In this document: positions 46,433 to 55,669 of the stretch, piece after piece
Numbering within the stretch: position 1 is the first letter of the stretch
Layout of the letters: each line of letters starts with the position of its first letter
Source of the DNA: Nocardia mikamii NBRC 108933
Lineage (GTDB): Bacteria > Actinomycetota > Actinomycetes > Mycobacteriales > Mycobacteriaceae
Length of the DNA: 64,000 bases
Direction of reading: 5' to 3'
NCBI RefSeq assembly: GCF_001613505.1
Contig: NZ_BDCM01000006.1
Span: 1 to 64,000 of the forward strand
Program-made: the position numbers and the translations under genes
Notes under the pieces: model-generated
The model's input: only the letters and a program-made list of their open reading frames with translations
Database searches by the model: none
What the model was told of the DNA's origin: nothing

Positions 46433-47262
46433 CCGGGATTGTCGACCTGGTGCCCCTTGCCGAATTGCTCGCCAGTTTGGTTGGCAGCCGCGGGGATGCC
46501 ACTCGTCTCGCGGCTCGGATACTCGACAGCGGATTACAGGCACTCCCGAGGGATACCGGCGACATCGGGTACACCGTGCGCCACGAACTGGTCCGCACCG
46601 GGGTGGTTACCGCCAACGGCTTCCCCGTGCCCTACCGGGCAGCCGAACTGGTGATCGTCAGCGAGGTGCTGGCAGCCAGTACGCTGCCCGATTTGGAGTC
46701 GCCGAATGAGCAGCGGCTCGTACTCTCCGCGCCAGCGGAGACTGTGTCGATAGGCGATGCTGAACGCCTTGACAGCCTGGTACTCGACGTCATTCGCCGT
46801 GCGACCAGCACCCTGCATCTGGGAGGCGCCTTCTGGAACCACGGCGGCTTCGAACGTCTCGATGAGGTACTGATTCCGGCACTGGAGGTCCGCGCCGTCG
46901 CCGCGCTAATCTACGCGAACAGTCCCATCGAGGAGCTTCACGAAGCAACGCTGTACCGCCACCTCAATCGTCTCGCCCGCACAGGGCCGGTTTCTCTACG
47001 CTGGTTCACCGGCCCCTCACGCACCATGTTGCATGCCAAGTTCGTGATCGCCGACCGCCGGATGGGCTACCTCGGCAGCGCAAATCTGACATCTTGGGGA
47101 CTCCGTGGTCATATCGAGGCAGGCGTCGAGTTGACTGCAGGTCAAGCGGAGCGGTTCGTCAAGTTCCTCGGTGAGCTCGAAGCGGCCGGCCATTTCACGA
47201 ATACACCGCCTGCCCACCCGACTGTTCAGACAACTGACGTCCGGCATAGTAGAAATCGGTAA
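46429..47262 (+). CDS. drmC: DISARM phospholipase-D-like protein DrmC
   Basis: ATG 46429 overlaps the drmB stop (ATGA); the product is 277 residues. GTG 46402 is a less likely start. A single PLD motif is present: HAKFVIADRRMGYLGSANLT, that is H-x-K-x4-D followed by the GSxN segment. TLHLGGAFWNHGGFERLDEV lies in the strand region before it. One HKD motif means it must dimerise to build an active site, as in PLD nucleases. DrmC is part of the conserved DISARM core, although it is reported to be partly dispensable. Confidence 0.87.
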   Translation: MTGIVDLVPLAELLASLVGSRGDATRLAARILDSGLQALPRDTGDIGYTVRHELVRTGVVTANGFPVPYRAAELVIVSEVLAASTLPDLESPNEQRLVLSAPAETVSIGDAERLDSLVLDVIRRATSTLHLGGAFWNHGGFERLDEVLIPALEVRAVAALIYANSPIEELHEATLYRHLNRLARTGPVSLRWFTGPSRTMLHAKFVIADRRMGYLGSANLTSWGLRGHIEAGVELTAGQAERFVKFLGELEAAGHFTNTPPAHPTVQTTDVRHSRNR

Positions 47263-49175
47263 TGGCTTCAACCGATGCTCGGCGCAGTGTGCTCCGCCAC
47301 CTCGACGTGGCCGACGTCAACACCAGGGCCCGTGCCGAAGCCCGGTCTCGGCAGAATGTGCTACCGCCCCTCACAACCTACCGATGGTGGGCCCGGCGCA
47401 CCGAGGCCGTGACCGGAGCACTCATCGACGCCGCCAATATCGACCAACCAGGTCGACTCGTCGTCGCCGATCCGTTCACAGGTGGCGGTGTCATCGCCTT
47501 GGCCGCCTTGATGCGCGGTCACCGCGTCTATGCCCAAGATATCAATCCGTGGGCTGCCCAAAACCTCACTACGATGCTCTCACTCCCTGCAGCCGATCGA
47601 CTGGAGCCAGCGGCCAGTCGGCTCCGGGCAGCGGTAGCGCATCTTCTCAAGACCGCATATTCCACATCATTCGAGGACGGGGGGCCGGCGATAGTGGCGC
47701 ATACTCTCAGAGTCGCGGTGGTTGCCTGCCCGAAGTGCGACTATGCCGTACGGCTCTTTCCATCAGGAATCGTAAGTCTCATTGAACGCGTCGACCTGGG
47801 CGGGAGGGTCGGCTGGCTTGCATGTCCGTCCGGTCACCTCCAGTTCGGCCCGGCAGACCGGTGCACCCGGTGCCGGACCTGCAAGCGGGCCATCGACCCG
47901 GGCGCGAGGTACACCACGGGCCGTAGGTTCCATTGCCAATGCGGATACTCAGGCCGAATTTGGGAGGCTGGAGAAATGCGCTGGATGCCGGTCCTTGTCG
48001 AGCGCACCGCCTCCGGCCGCCGCGAGTTCGGACCTCCGAGCAAGCATGAACTCGTCGCGGCCGCAGACACTTCGTGGCCGCTCCAGCCCTGCCTCCCATC
48101 AATTGCAAAGGGCGGCACTGAGACCACTGTGCTCCGCCGTTACGGCATGACACGTTGGGACCACGTCATGCCACGCCGCCAGCATGCGGTAGTCAACGCA
48201 CTCGTCGACACAATCGACGCCGCCGCCGCTGGGGACGAAGCTGTCGCTTCCGCACTTCATGCGGCAGTACTCGGTTCGGTCGAAATGGCTGGCTACCTGT
48301 CCCGGTGGGACGCCCGCTATCTCAAGGCGTACGAGGCAATGGCCAATCATCGCTACAACGTCACTACCCTGTCCGCAGAACCGAATGTGTGGGGTGCTCC
48401 GCAGTCTGGGCGAGGTACTGTCGGACGCCGGTTGGCCCATCTCGCAAAAGCAGGCAACTGGTATGCAGAACGCCTCGGACGTACTCCCTCTGTGGTCGGG
48501 CCGCTACCCGCTGGACAGCGGCGTTCCAACGGATCCCGCACCATTGATGTCAGAGTTGTCGTTGGGTCGAGTACAAGGCTCCTTGCCGCGAGCAACTCAA
48601 TCGACCTGGTGTGCACAGATCCGCCGTATCACGATGATGTGAAGTATGGTGAACTGTCTGAAATCTTCCGAGCATGGGCTGGTTTGGACGCCTCGCGGGT
48701 CAATGGCGAGGCAGTCGTATCCGCAGACACCATCGATACAGACACCTACGAGATCACTCTTACCCAAGCTTTCCGCGAAATGCGAAGGGCCTTGAAACCC
48801 GATGGTCACCTCGTTCTTTCCTACGCGAACCGCGACCCAGCAGCGTGGGTGGCGCTCTTCAGCGCACTACAAGCTGCCGGGTTCACGGCAATCGGCTTCC
48901 AGGTCGTCCACGCCGAGAACGATGTCGACCACGCGAAGGTGAACCGCCGCGCCTGCAATCTCGACCTGATACTTGACCTCGTGGTCGCGTCCGATCGCCC
49001 CTTGGAAAAGTTCGCCGCCCTCGGTCCGCAGATACGAACAGAGGAGGACGATTTCTGCCGCACGGTGGGAAAGATCGCTCTGCAGATCGGCAGCCTCGTG
49101 GGGCAATGGCGCGAGAATCTGCAGCGCACCGTTGTCACACACCCATTTGTAACAAGGGGCAAGGCCACAACGTGA
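47262..49175 (+). CDS. DPPY-type DNA amino-methyltransferase of the DISARM-like locus
   Basis: The stop of drmC and this ATG share one base (TAATG); the product is 637 residues. The SAM motif VVADPFTGGGVIALAALMRG near residue 67 and YAQDINPWAA come first. The catalytic motif LVCTDPPYHDDVKYGELSE lies near 448, so the target is an exocyclic amino group (N6-adenine or N4-cytosine). It is not a 5-cytosine enzyme like DrmMII. Between them sits a cysteine cluster (CPKCDY, CPSGH, CTRCRTCK, CQCGYSG), as in DUF1156-type methylases. A self-protecting or modification role is likely; the recognition sequence is unknown. Confidence 0.82.
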   Translation: MASTDARRSVLRHLDVADVNTRARAEARSRQNVLPPLTTYRWWARRTEAVTGALIDAANIDQPGRLVVADPFTGGGVIALAALMRGHRVYAQDINPWAAQNLTTMLSLPAADRLEPAASRLRAAVAHLLKTAYSTSFEDGGPAIVAHTLRVAVVACPKCDYAVRLFPSGIVSLIERVDLGGRVGWLACPSGHLQFGPADRCTRCRTCKRAIDPGARYTTGRRFHCQCGYSGRIWEAGEMRWMPVLVERTASGRREFGPPSKHELVAAADTSWPLQPCLPSIAKGGTETTVLRRYGMTRWDHVMPRRQHAVVNALVDTIDAAAAGDEAVASALHAAVLGSVEMAGYLSRWDARYLKAYEAMANHRYNVTTLSAEPNVWGAPQSGRGTVGRRLAHLAKAGNWYAERLGRTPSVVGPLPAGQRRSNGSRTIDVRVVVGSSTRLLAASNSIDLVCTDPPYHDDVKYGELSEIFRAWAGLDASRVNGEAVVSADTIDTDTYEITLTQAFREMRRALKPDGHLVLSYANRDPAAWVALFSALQAAGFTAIGFQVVHAENDVDHAKVNRRACNLDLILDLVVASDRPLEKFAALGPQIRTEEDDFCRTVGKIALQIGSLVGQWRENLQRTVVTHPFVTRGKATT

Positions 49176-49349
49176 AAAAGCGACCCCCGCGAACTGTCGG
49201 CGTTCACGGAAATCCCCAGGTTGAGCCGGTTTTCGCTCACATAGTGGCTCTGGCGCAGATTCCGTGAAATCCGTTGATGCTCAGGCGATATGGATGGTCG
49301 CGAGTTCGGCGGCGGGAGTGTCGGCGAGTTTGGCCTAGGTCTGGATAGT
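49176..49349. other. Short noncoding stretch after the methylase gene
   Basis: I see no gene. On the - strand the scrap AKLADTPAAELATIHIA ending in a stop (near 49282) looks like the C-terminus of some lost gene into which or beside which the IS inserted. Confidence 0.35.
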
Positions 49350-49491
49350 GAGCAATGATCAAAACCTGTGGATGACCGGGGGTACCTTCGTGTCGCTGAC
49401 GGGACCCCACGATTCGGTCCAGCTGATCTGGTCCCCGCTGAGGAGGCCGTGGTTGCGAGAGTTGAGGCAGACTGACCCGCAGGAGGTCACG

Positions 49492-49803
49492 ATGCCGAAA
49501 TCCTTTCCGCCGGCTATGCGTCGACAGGTGTGCGCTCGCCTGCGAGCCGGCGAGCCCGTCGCCGAGATCGCGGCCGAGACAGGGATCTCGCCCGCTACCT
49601 TGTTCCGTTGGAAGGCGCAGGTCCTCATCGATGTGGGTGTCCGAGAAGGCGTCCCGAGCGTGGAAGCGGATGAATTGGCCTCGGCGAAGAAACGGATCGC
49701 TGCGTTGGAGGTCGAATTGAAACTCACCCGCGACGCCTGCGAATTGTTCGATGCGCAGGCGGTGGTGTCCCCAAAAGACGGATCGCGGTCGTCGAAGGGC
49801 TGA
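49492..49803 (+). CDS. IS3-family transposase OrfA
   Basis: ATG 49492 has AGGAGG at 49481-49486; the product is 103 residues. The helix-turn-helix EPVAEIAAETGISPATLFRW and the leucine-zipper-like coil ADELASAKKRIAALEVELKL are typical of OrfA (HTH_Tnp_1). An A-rich slip site (AAAAG at 49773-49777) near its end allows -1 frameshifting into orfB. Confidence 0.8.
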   Translation: MPKSFPPAMRRQVCARLRAGEPVAEIAAETGISPATLFRWKAQVLIDVGVREGVPSVEADELASAKKRIAALEVELKLTRDACELFDAQAVVSPKDGSRSSKG

Positions 49804-50659
49804 TCGCACTCGGACATTCAGGGCGGTCCGCCTGCCGTATTGCCGGTGTCCATAGATCCACATTTCTCCGGCAGCGGCGGCAGCCGTTGTCCACCAGAAC
49901 GATTCGCAGGATCGTGGTCGCGGACGAGATATCCCGGATTCATGCCCAGTCGCGGGGCACCTACGGCAAACGCCGGATCAAGGCCGCGTTGCTGGCCGAG
50001 TGCGAGATGATCGTCAACCACAAGTTGGTCGCCTCGATCATGGCTGAGCACGGGCTGTTCGGCCTGCCCAGACGCAAGCGTCGCGGTCACCCGATGCTCG
50101 GGGTGAGCACTCCCGCGGATCTGGTGAACCGGTCCTTCACCGCTGCTCGCCCCAACCAGTTGTGGTGCACCGACATCACCGAACACCCTGCGAGAGACGG
50201 AAAAGTCTATTGCTGCGCCATTTTGGACTGCTTCAGCAAGAAGATCGTCGGGCGAGCATTCTCCACCATTGCCGACACCGTCCTGGTGAACAACGCGGTC
50301 AACATGGCGATGGCAGAACGCACCACCAACAGCGGCCTGATACTACATGCCGATCACGGAACGCAATTTACGTCGTGGTCGTTCGGTGAGAACCTGCGAC
50401 GGCACCGTCTCCTGCCGTCCTTCGGAACAGTCGGCGATTGTTTCGATAATGCAGCGATGGAATCGTTTGGGGGCGCATGCAGACTGAACTACTCAATACC
50501 AGAAAGTGGCCGACGACTTTGGAATTGACGCTCGCGATGGCCGACTGGATCGACAACTTCTACAACACCGAACGCCGGCACTCCTACCTCGGCCACCTCA
50601 GCCCCAGCGAGTATGAGACGCTGTGGTTCGACATCCAACCAAGCCCTCAACTCTCGTAA
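49773..50659 (+). pseudogene. IS3-family transposase OrfB (DDE), broken by a 1-base deletion
   Basis: In the -1 frame after the slip site the sequence reads RRIAVVEGLIALGHSGRSAC, with RGTYGKRRIKAALLAECEM later. The rve-type DDE core is present: first Asp in NQLWCTDITEHPARDGKVYC, second Asp in LHADHGTQFTSW, and Glu in DNAAMESF. Right after MESF one T is missing (TTTGGGGGC for TTTTGGGGGC) near 50468. The expected continuation (MQTELLNTRKWPTTLELTLA, HSYLGHLSPSEYE) is then in another frame. The transposase should be inactive. Confidence 0.75.
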
Positions 50660-50835
50660 GTCCGGACCGACAACCGGGGGCCAGATCACCCGGACCGAAA
50701 TCACGGGGTCAGGTCATCGCCTACCAGCCTCCTGGCAGCCGACACCTTCATCCACCGGTTTTGATCATTGCTCCATCAGCTGGGGGTTGCGTTCGAACGC
50801 GTACGGTTCGCTGGTCAACAGATGATGCAAGGACT

Positions 50836-50914
50836 ACCGGTGATTGACCATGAACGCGGGAAAACCCCGAACCCGTAACGCGGGTTGGGGGCTCAAGTCC
50901 TCACAGCGCGCGCA
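50836..50914 (+). repeat. tRNA-like 3' end with hairpin, copy 2 (possible right attachment scar)
   Basis: This is a diverged copy of 2862-2940: ACCGGTGATTGACCATGAAC, then CCCCGAACCCGTAAC-GCGGGTTGGGG and CTCAAGTCC. Its last part also resembles the tRNA-Leu 3' end at 25498-25522. Confidence 0.55.
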
Positions 50915-51000
50915 TTCACCTCGACTTCGGACAACCGGATCTCGTTTCGATCGTCAACGTTCCTCGTGAAAGCCGATGGTTATTACTCGTAATCGTCGTC

Positions 51001-51150
51001 TTAATCATCATGTTTGTTGCGGCCGGCAGCCGCGTCTGCGCGTTTGGTCAGAACCCTGACTGCGTAGTGTCGGAAGTGGGATCGCGTTCGGTCGGCTGCC
51101 GCGCTGATACGGTCGGCAGCCTCGCGGTCCATAGGGCTGGACTTGGACAT
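51001..51150 (-). CDS. Small hydrophilic protein typical of actinomycete plasmids
   Basis: The ATG (51148-51150) has GGAG at a proper distance on the - strand; the product is 49 residues. DREAADRISAAADRTRSHFR followed by a charged tail (RADAAAGRNKHDD) resembles short SMP/late-embryogenesis-like proteins often encoded near transfer genes on Nocardia and Rhodococcus plasmids. The function is unknown. Confidence 0.5.
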   Translation of the reverse strand: MSKSSPMDREAADRISAAADRTRSHFRHYAVRVLTKRADAAAGRNKHDD

Positions 51151-51300
51151 GAGGATCTCCAATCTGGGCATGAGGGGGCGCAGCAACGCCAGAACGAGCA
51201 AGGACCGATCCAGACCGGTACGTCGCTCTGAGGTTGAGCACAGGACGCTTTGAGCCGGCGATCCGGGATCGATATCAAAGCGAGAGCCCCATGGCAATCG

Positions 51301-51445
51301 CCCCCGCAACCCCCACCATCACTCTCCCCATCACCAACTCACCACATCATCACACCGCACACATTCACACACCCACATTCCACTCATACACATAACCCCC
51401 ACAGCCCTACTCCCCTAATCCCTCACCCCATATCCACTCACCACA
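51301..51445 (+). other. Strongly G-depleted C/A-rich tract before the relaxase gene
   Basis: Only about three to five G occur in roughly 145 bases; the + strand is C, A and T (ACCCCCACCATCACTCTCCC and similar). It can be read as a His/Pro/Thr-rich frame, but this is low complexity and has no coding support. It lies 100 bases before the relaxase start, where an origin of transfer would be expected. This strand could not fold and would stay single-stranded. Confidence 0.6.
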
Positions 51446-51552
51446 TGCAGACCTCCTGCACTCCGGCTGAGAATTTCCTTACGACGTGGCGAAACGGCGA
51501 GAATTGATACAAACTACCTCCCTTCCGGCCCTCGCGATCCGAATACTGTTGG

Positions 51553-53904
51553 GTGTCTGATGGATACGTGACAGCGACGCTGCACAAGATCCTCGCCGGC
51601 ACCAGCTACCTGTACTACCAACGCCAGGTAGCCGCCGCCGATGCCACCGACCTGGGCAATTCCAGCCTGGCCAACTACTACTCCACCCGCGGCGAAGCCC
51701 CAGGCACCTGGCACGGCACCGGCCTTGCCGCCCTCGGTATTTCAGCCGGCAAACAGGTCACCGAGGACCAAATGCGTTCGTTGTTCGGCCTCGGCCGACA
51801 CCCCAACGCGACCGCCATCGAATACGAGATCGTCACCGAAGCGATCGCGAAAGGCGCCAAACCCAAAGAAGCGGTCCACGCGGCCAAACAGGTCAGCCGA
51901 CTCGGGAAGGCCTTCCCGGCACGCCACGGCGACAACACCTTCCGCATCCGATGCGCCCAGGCATACAGAGAGCACAACCTCTCCCGGGGTCTCGACGCAA
52001 ACGCCGCGATCGATGAAGACATTCGCGCTCGGATCCGGACTGAGATCGCCACTGCCATGTTCGTCGAAAACTACGACCGCGCACCGCTCGACGATCGCGA
52101 ACTCTCCGGGTTTGTCGCACGCATCTCGCGGCCCCAATCGGCAGCGGTGGCCGGGTTCGACATCACCTTCTCCCCCGTCAAAAGCGTCTCCGCACTGTGG
52201 GCCATCGCCCCCAAACCCATCGCCGACGCCATCCACGCCGCCCACAACGCCGCCGTCGACGACGCCATCGCCTGGCTGGAAAACAACGCCACCTACACCC
52301 GTTTGGGCACTCGCGGTGTGCGGCAAGTCGACGTCGAAGGCCTCATCGCCGCACGGTTCACCCACCGCGAATCACGCTCCGGTGACCCCGATCTGCATAC
52401 CCATATGCTCATCGCCAACCGGGTATGCACCCTCGACGGGAAATGGCGGACCCTGGATGCGACCCACTTCTATCGCAACCTCGTCGTGGTCAGCGAGATC
52501 TACAACACTCGCCTCGAACACCACCTCGAAATCAGCCTCGGCATCCAATTCACCGAACGCCCCGCACCCACACCCACCAAACGACCCATCCGCGAAATCA
52601 CCGGCATACCAGCCGAATTGATCCGCCACTGGTCACGCCGCGACGCCGCCATCACCCACCGGCTCGATTCGCTCGCGGTGTCGTTCCAACAACAGCTCGG
52701 GCGCGAACCGACACCGAAAGAACTGTTCGCTCTCGCCGAGCGCGCCACCCTGGAAACTCGCCCCGCCAAACATCTCTCCCGCTCCTACGCCGAACAACGC
52801 CACGACTGGCACAGCGAAGCCGCGGCACTGCTGGGCGGGCCGAAGGCAGTCGAAGCCACTGTCACTTCGGCGCTCAATCGCAGCGAACACTCTCGCCCGA
52901 CAGTCGATGGGGCGTGGATTTCTCGCACGGCCGACGAGGTTGTCGCCGTCGTTTCCGGGCAACGTTCGGTGTGGCAACACCACCACATTCGCGCGGAAGC
53001 CGAACGCCGAACCCGCGGCCACCGCCACCCGACCCAGTGGCCGAACGTGGTGGACACCGTAGTCCGCGAAGCACTCTCGCCAACAAGATCGCTCGCCCGC
53101 GGCGATCCGGACGTCACCGCCGAAGCTGTTCTCCAGCATCCGCGGACGGGCTTTCAGCGTCGCGACGGGACCAGTGTCTACACCGTTCCTGGCACTCAGA
53201 CCTACACTTCCGCGCGCCGGCTCGGCACCGAACAACGCCTCGTCGACCTCTCGGTACAACCCGGCGCACGCACTCTCCCCGCCGATGTGGTCGCCTCGGC
53301 GCTCGACTCCTACAACACCGATCCCGCCAACTTCGGCAAGCCTTTGAACCCCGGACAAGTCGCGGTCGTCACCGAATTCGCATGCTCGCCCTTACGGATC
53401 GCGGTCGCGAACGCGCCCGCCGGCACCGGAAAGACCACTGCCATGCGCGTGCTCGTCCACGCCTGGCACGCCTCCGGCGGCACCGTTCTCGGCCTCGCCC
53501 CCACCGCCGCCGCGGCCGCGGTGCTCGCTGAAACCACCGGTATCCGAGTCGAAACCGTCGACCGCCTCCTGCACATTCTCGACCAACACACAGCCACCCG
53601 ACAGCCGATCACCGACTCCACCTACCCGCCACACCTACCGGCATGGCTGCACCAAGTCGACGCGCGCACACTGGTCGTCGTCGACGAGCACGTCAAACTC
53701 GGCGACGACAAACGGCTGCGTCTGTTCGAATTCCTCACCCACCGCGACGCCGCCATTCGCTGCCTCGGCGACACCCGCACAACTGCCCTCCATCGACCCC
53801 GGCGGCACCGCCACCGACCTCACCGCCACCCACACGGTCACCATGAGCGACGTCGTCCGCTTCGCCGACCCCCACGAAGCAGCGGCAAGCCTCGCCCTCC
53901 GTGA
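51553..53904 (+). pseudogene. MobF (TrwC/TraA-type) relaxase-helicase, N-terminal part, frameshifted
   Basis: GTG 51553 (or GTG 51568) opens a TrwC-like relaxase. The N-terminal Tyr region is HKILAGTSYLYYQRQVA. The three-His metal motif FTHRESRSGDPDLHTHMLIA lies near 280, and the relaxase domain ends about 380. The helicase part begins with Walker A ANAPAGTGKTTAMRVLVHAW near 620 and motif LVVVDEHVKLGDDKRL near 715. After AIRCLGDTR (near 53770) the frame is wrong and ends in Arg/His/Pro-rich nonsense. The rest of the helicase continues in another frame at 53843. It would nick and unwind the transferred strand in conjugation; a one-base gain (or two-base loss) has broken it. Confidence 0.8.
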
Positions 53905-55669
53905 CGGCGACCCCGCCGGTCTCGGCTATTACCTCGACCACCAGCGCATCCACTCCGGCACCCCGGCCGCCATCACGGACAAGACCTACATGGCATGGTT
54001 CGCCGACCACCACACCGGACGAGACACCCTCATGCTCGCCCCCACCCACGACCTCGTCACCGAACTCAACACCCGCGCCCGCACCGACCGCCTCACCCGC
54101 ACCCTTGCACCACGCGGTCCGGAAGTCGTTGTCGCCGACGGGCAGTACGCATCGGCCGGAGATGTCATCTGCACCCGACGCAACAACCCGCGCCTGCGTC
54201 TCGGCGACAGCGACTGGGTCCGCAACGGATACCGATGGACCATCGACACCGTCAACCCCGACGGCAGCCTCACTGCCACCCACCTACGCACCGGCCGCCA
54301 ATCCGGCGCCACCACCGTGCTACCCGCCGACTACGTCGCCGAACACGTCCGCCTCGGCTACGCGATGACCATCGACTCCACCCAAGGCATCACCGTCGAC
54401 ACCTGCCACACCGCACTCACCGGCAACGAATCACGCAACCAGTTCTACGTCGCCATGACCCGCGGCATCCACGCCAACCACGCCTACATCCCCACCACCA
54501 TCGACGCCAACGAACACTCCGACTGGGCCGAACCCGCCGTGCTTCCCCGCACCAGCACCGAAGTCCTACATCGCATCCTCGCCCGCGACGCCACCCACAC
54601 CAGCGCCCACGCCGACCTCCGCGACACCCTCAACCCGCACAAACGACTCGGCCGGGCCATCGACACCTATCACGACGCGATCGGCCTGGCCGTCGAAAAT
54701 ACCCTCGGCGAAGAAGTCCTGGACCGACTCGATCAGGCCGCAGAACAGCTGTTGCCCGGCCTCGCCGACGCCCCCGCCTACCCCGTCCTGCGCCAACATC
54801 TCGCCACCCTCGCCATCACCGGACACGACCCGATCCGCGCACTCCGACAAGTCGCAAACGCGCGAGAGCTCGACACCGCACATGACCCGGCCGCCGTCCT
54901 CGACTGGCGTCTCGACACCACCGGAACCCACTCCACCAGCACCGGGCCACTGCCCTGGACCAGCGCGATCCCCGCCGAACTCCCCGACGACGAGGCAACC
55001 CAACAGCTTCACGCCCGGGCCCGCATCATCACCACACTGATCCATCAGATTCACGCCGATACCCCGGCATGGACCCCCGCGACGGCACCCAAATGGGCGC
55101 ACCCGTTGCTCGAAAACCGCGACCTCACAGCACAACTCGCGATATGGCGAGCCGCCCACCACGTCCCCGACACCGACCTCCGTCCCACCGGACCCCGCCG
55201 CTACCCGGCAGTCGAACGCCACCACCAACAGCATCTCGACACCCGCATCATCGATACCCTTGGCGACCTGCACACCGCCACCCACACCTGGGCGCCACTC
55301 GCCAAACGCATCGACATCCGACTCACCACCGACCCCTGGTGGCCGGTCCTCGCCCAACACCTCGACACCGCCGCCAATGCCGGCCACGACATCGAAACCC
55401 TCCTCACCACCGCGGCCAACCAACGCCCACTCCCCGACGACATGCCCGCCGCCGCCCTCTGGCACCGGCTCGACCTCACCGAGCCACCCGCCGCGCCGAG
55501 CAACGAAACCCACGCAGAAACGACCACCGAACCGTCACCACAGGCTCAAGCGACCCAAGACGCTATCGATATCGCCCAACCAGAGGGCGTCGAACTCGAT
55601 GGTTTCGAGCCAGAGCTTCTCGACCACGCGGGACCGGACACCGACGCTGGCTACGATCTCGGTCTCTAG
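53843..55669 (+). pseudogene. MobF relaxase-helicase, C-terminal part
   Basis: This frame continues the helicase. In-frame codons before ATG 53843 read AQLPSIDPGGTATDLTATHT, the expected continuation after GDTR. The C-terminal RecD-like domain has MLAPTHDLVTELNTRARTDR, the UvrD_C_2 motif YAMTIDSTQGITVDT and NQFYVAMTRGIHANHAYIPT. A long helical tail of about 400 residues follows, as in actinobacterial TraA proteins. The joined product would be about 1370 residues. Separate expression from ATG 53843 would give a helicase half without Walker A. Confidence 0.75.

Larger units (their letters stand above)
30006..49175 (+). other. DISARM-like anti-phage locus, atypical composition
   Basis: Seven + strand genes occupy 19 kb: a STAND-like ATPase, a metallo-beta-lactamase/beta-CASP nuclease, a DrmE-position protein, DrmA, DrmB, DrmC and an amino-methyltransferase. 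Genes 1-2 overlap by ATGA. The drmA-drmB gap is 13 bases; drmB-drmC overlap by ATGA and drmC-methylase by one base. Gaps of 139 and 148 bases separate genes 2-3 and 3-4, so there may be up to three promoters. The drmABC core is the DISARM hallmark. The attached genes match neither class 1 (DrmD, DrmMI) nor class 2 (DrmMII) as I know them. Confidence 0.8.
49350..50773 (+). mobile_element. IS3-family insertion sequence with nested inverted repeats, inactive
   Basis: Two pairs of inverted repeats flank the transposase. The outer pair is at 49350-49375 / 50748-50773 (GAGCAATGATCAAAACC then GTGGATGA). The inner pair is at 49403-49436 / about 50676-50711 (GACCCC(A/G)(C/T)GATT-CGGTCC...TGATCTGG). 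Either the element ends at the inner repeats (about 1.3 kb), or the outer pair is the true end. No clear target duplication is seen. It carries orfA and a frameshifted orfB. Confidence 0.7.
25523..50914 (+). mobile_element. Putative tRNA-Leu-borne integrative element carrying the DISARM-like locus
   Basis: The tRNA-Leu 3' end is followed at once by an AbrB-like gene, a tyrosine integrase and a DUF2637 protein, all + strand, then defence genes and insertion sequences. The right end is uncertain. A degenerate tRNA-3'-like sequence at 50885-50914 (GGGGGCTCAAGTCC...GCGCGCGCA) resembles the tRNA-Leu end (GGGGGTTCAAGTCC...GCGCAC) and may be the old right attachment site. A relaxase remnant and type I RM genes follow outside it, so the element may be larger or compound. 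Confidence 0.45.

Noticed and set aside
49237..49863. A 208-codon - strand frame across the IS orfA
   Set aside because: Shadow of the transposase on the opposite strand.
51250..51507. An 85-residue His/Pro/Thr-rich frame
   Set aside because: It arises from the G-depleted C/A tract and has no ribosome-binding site or protein-like pattern.
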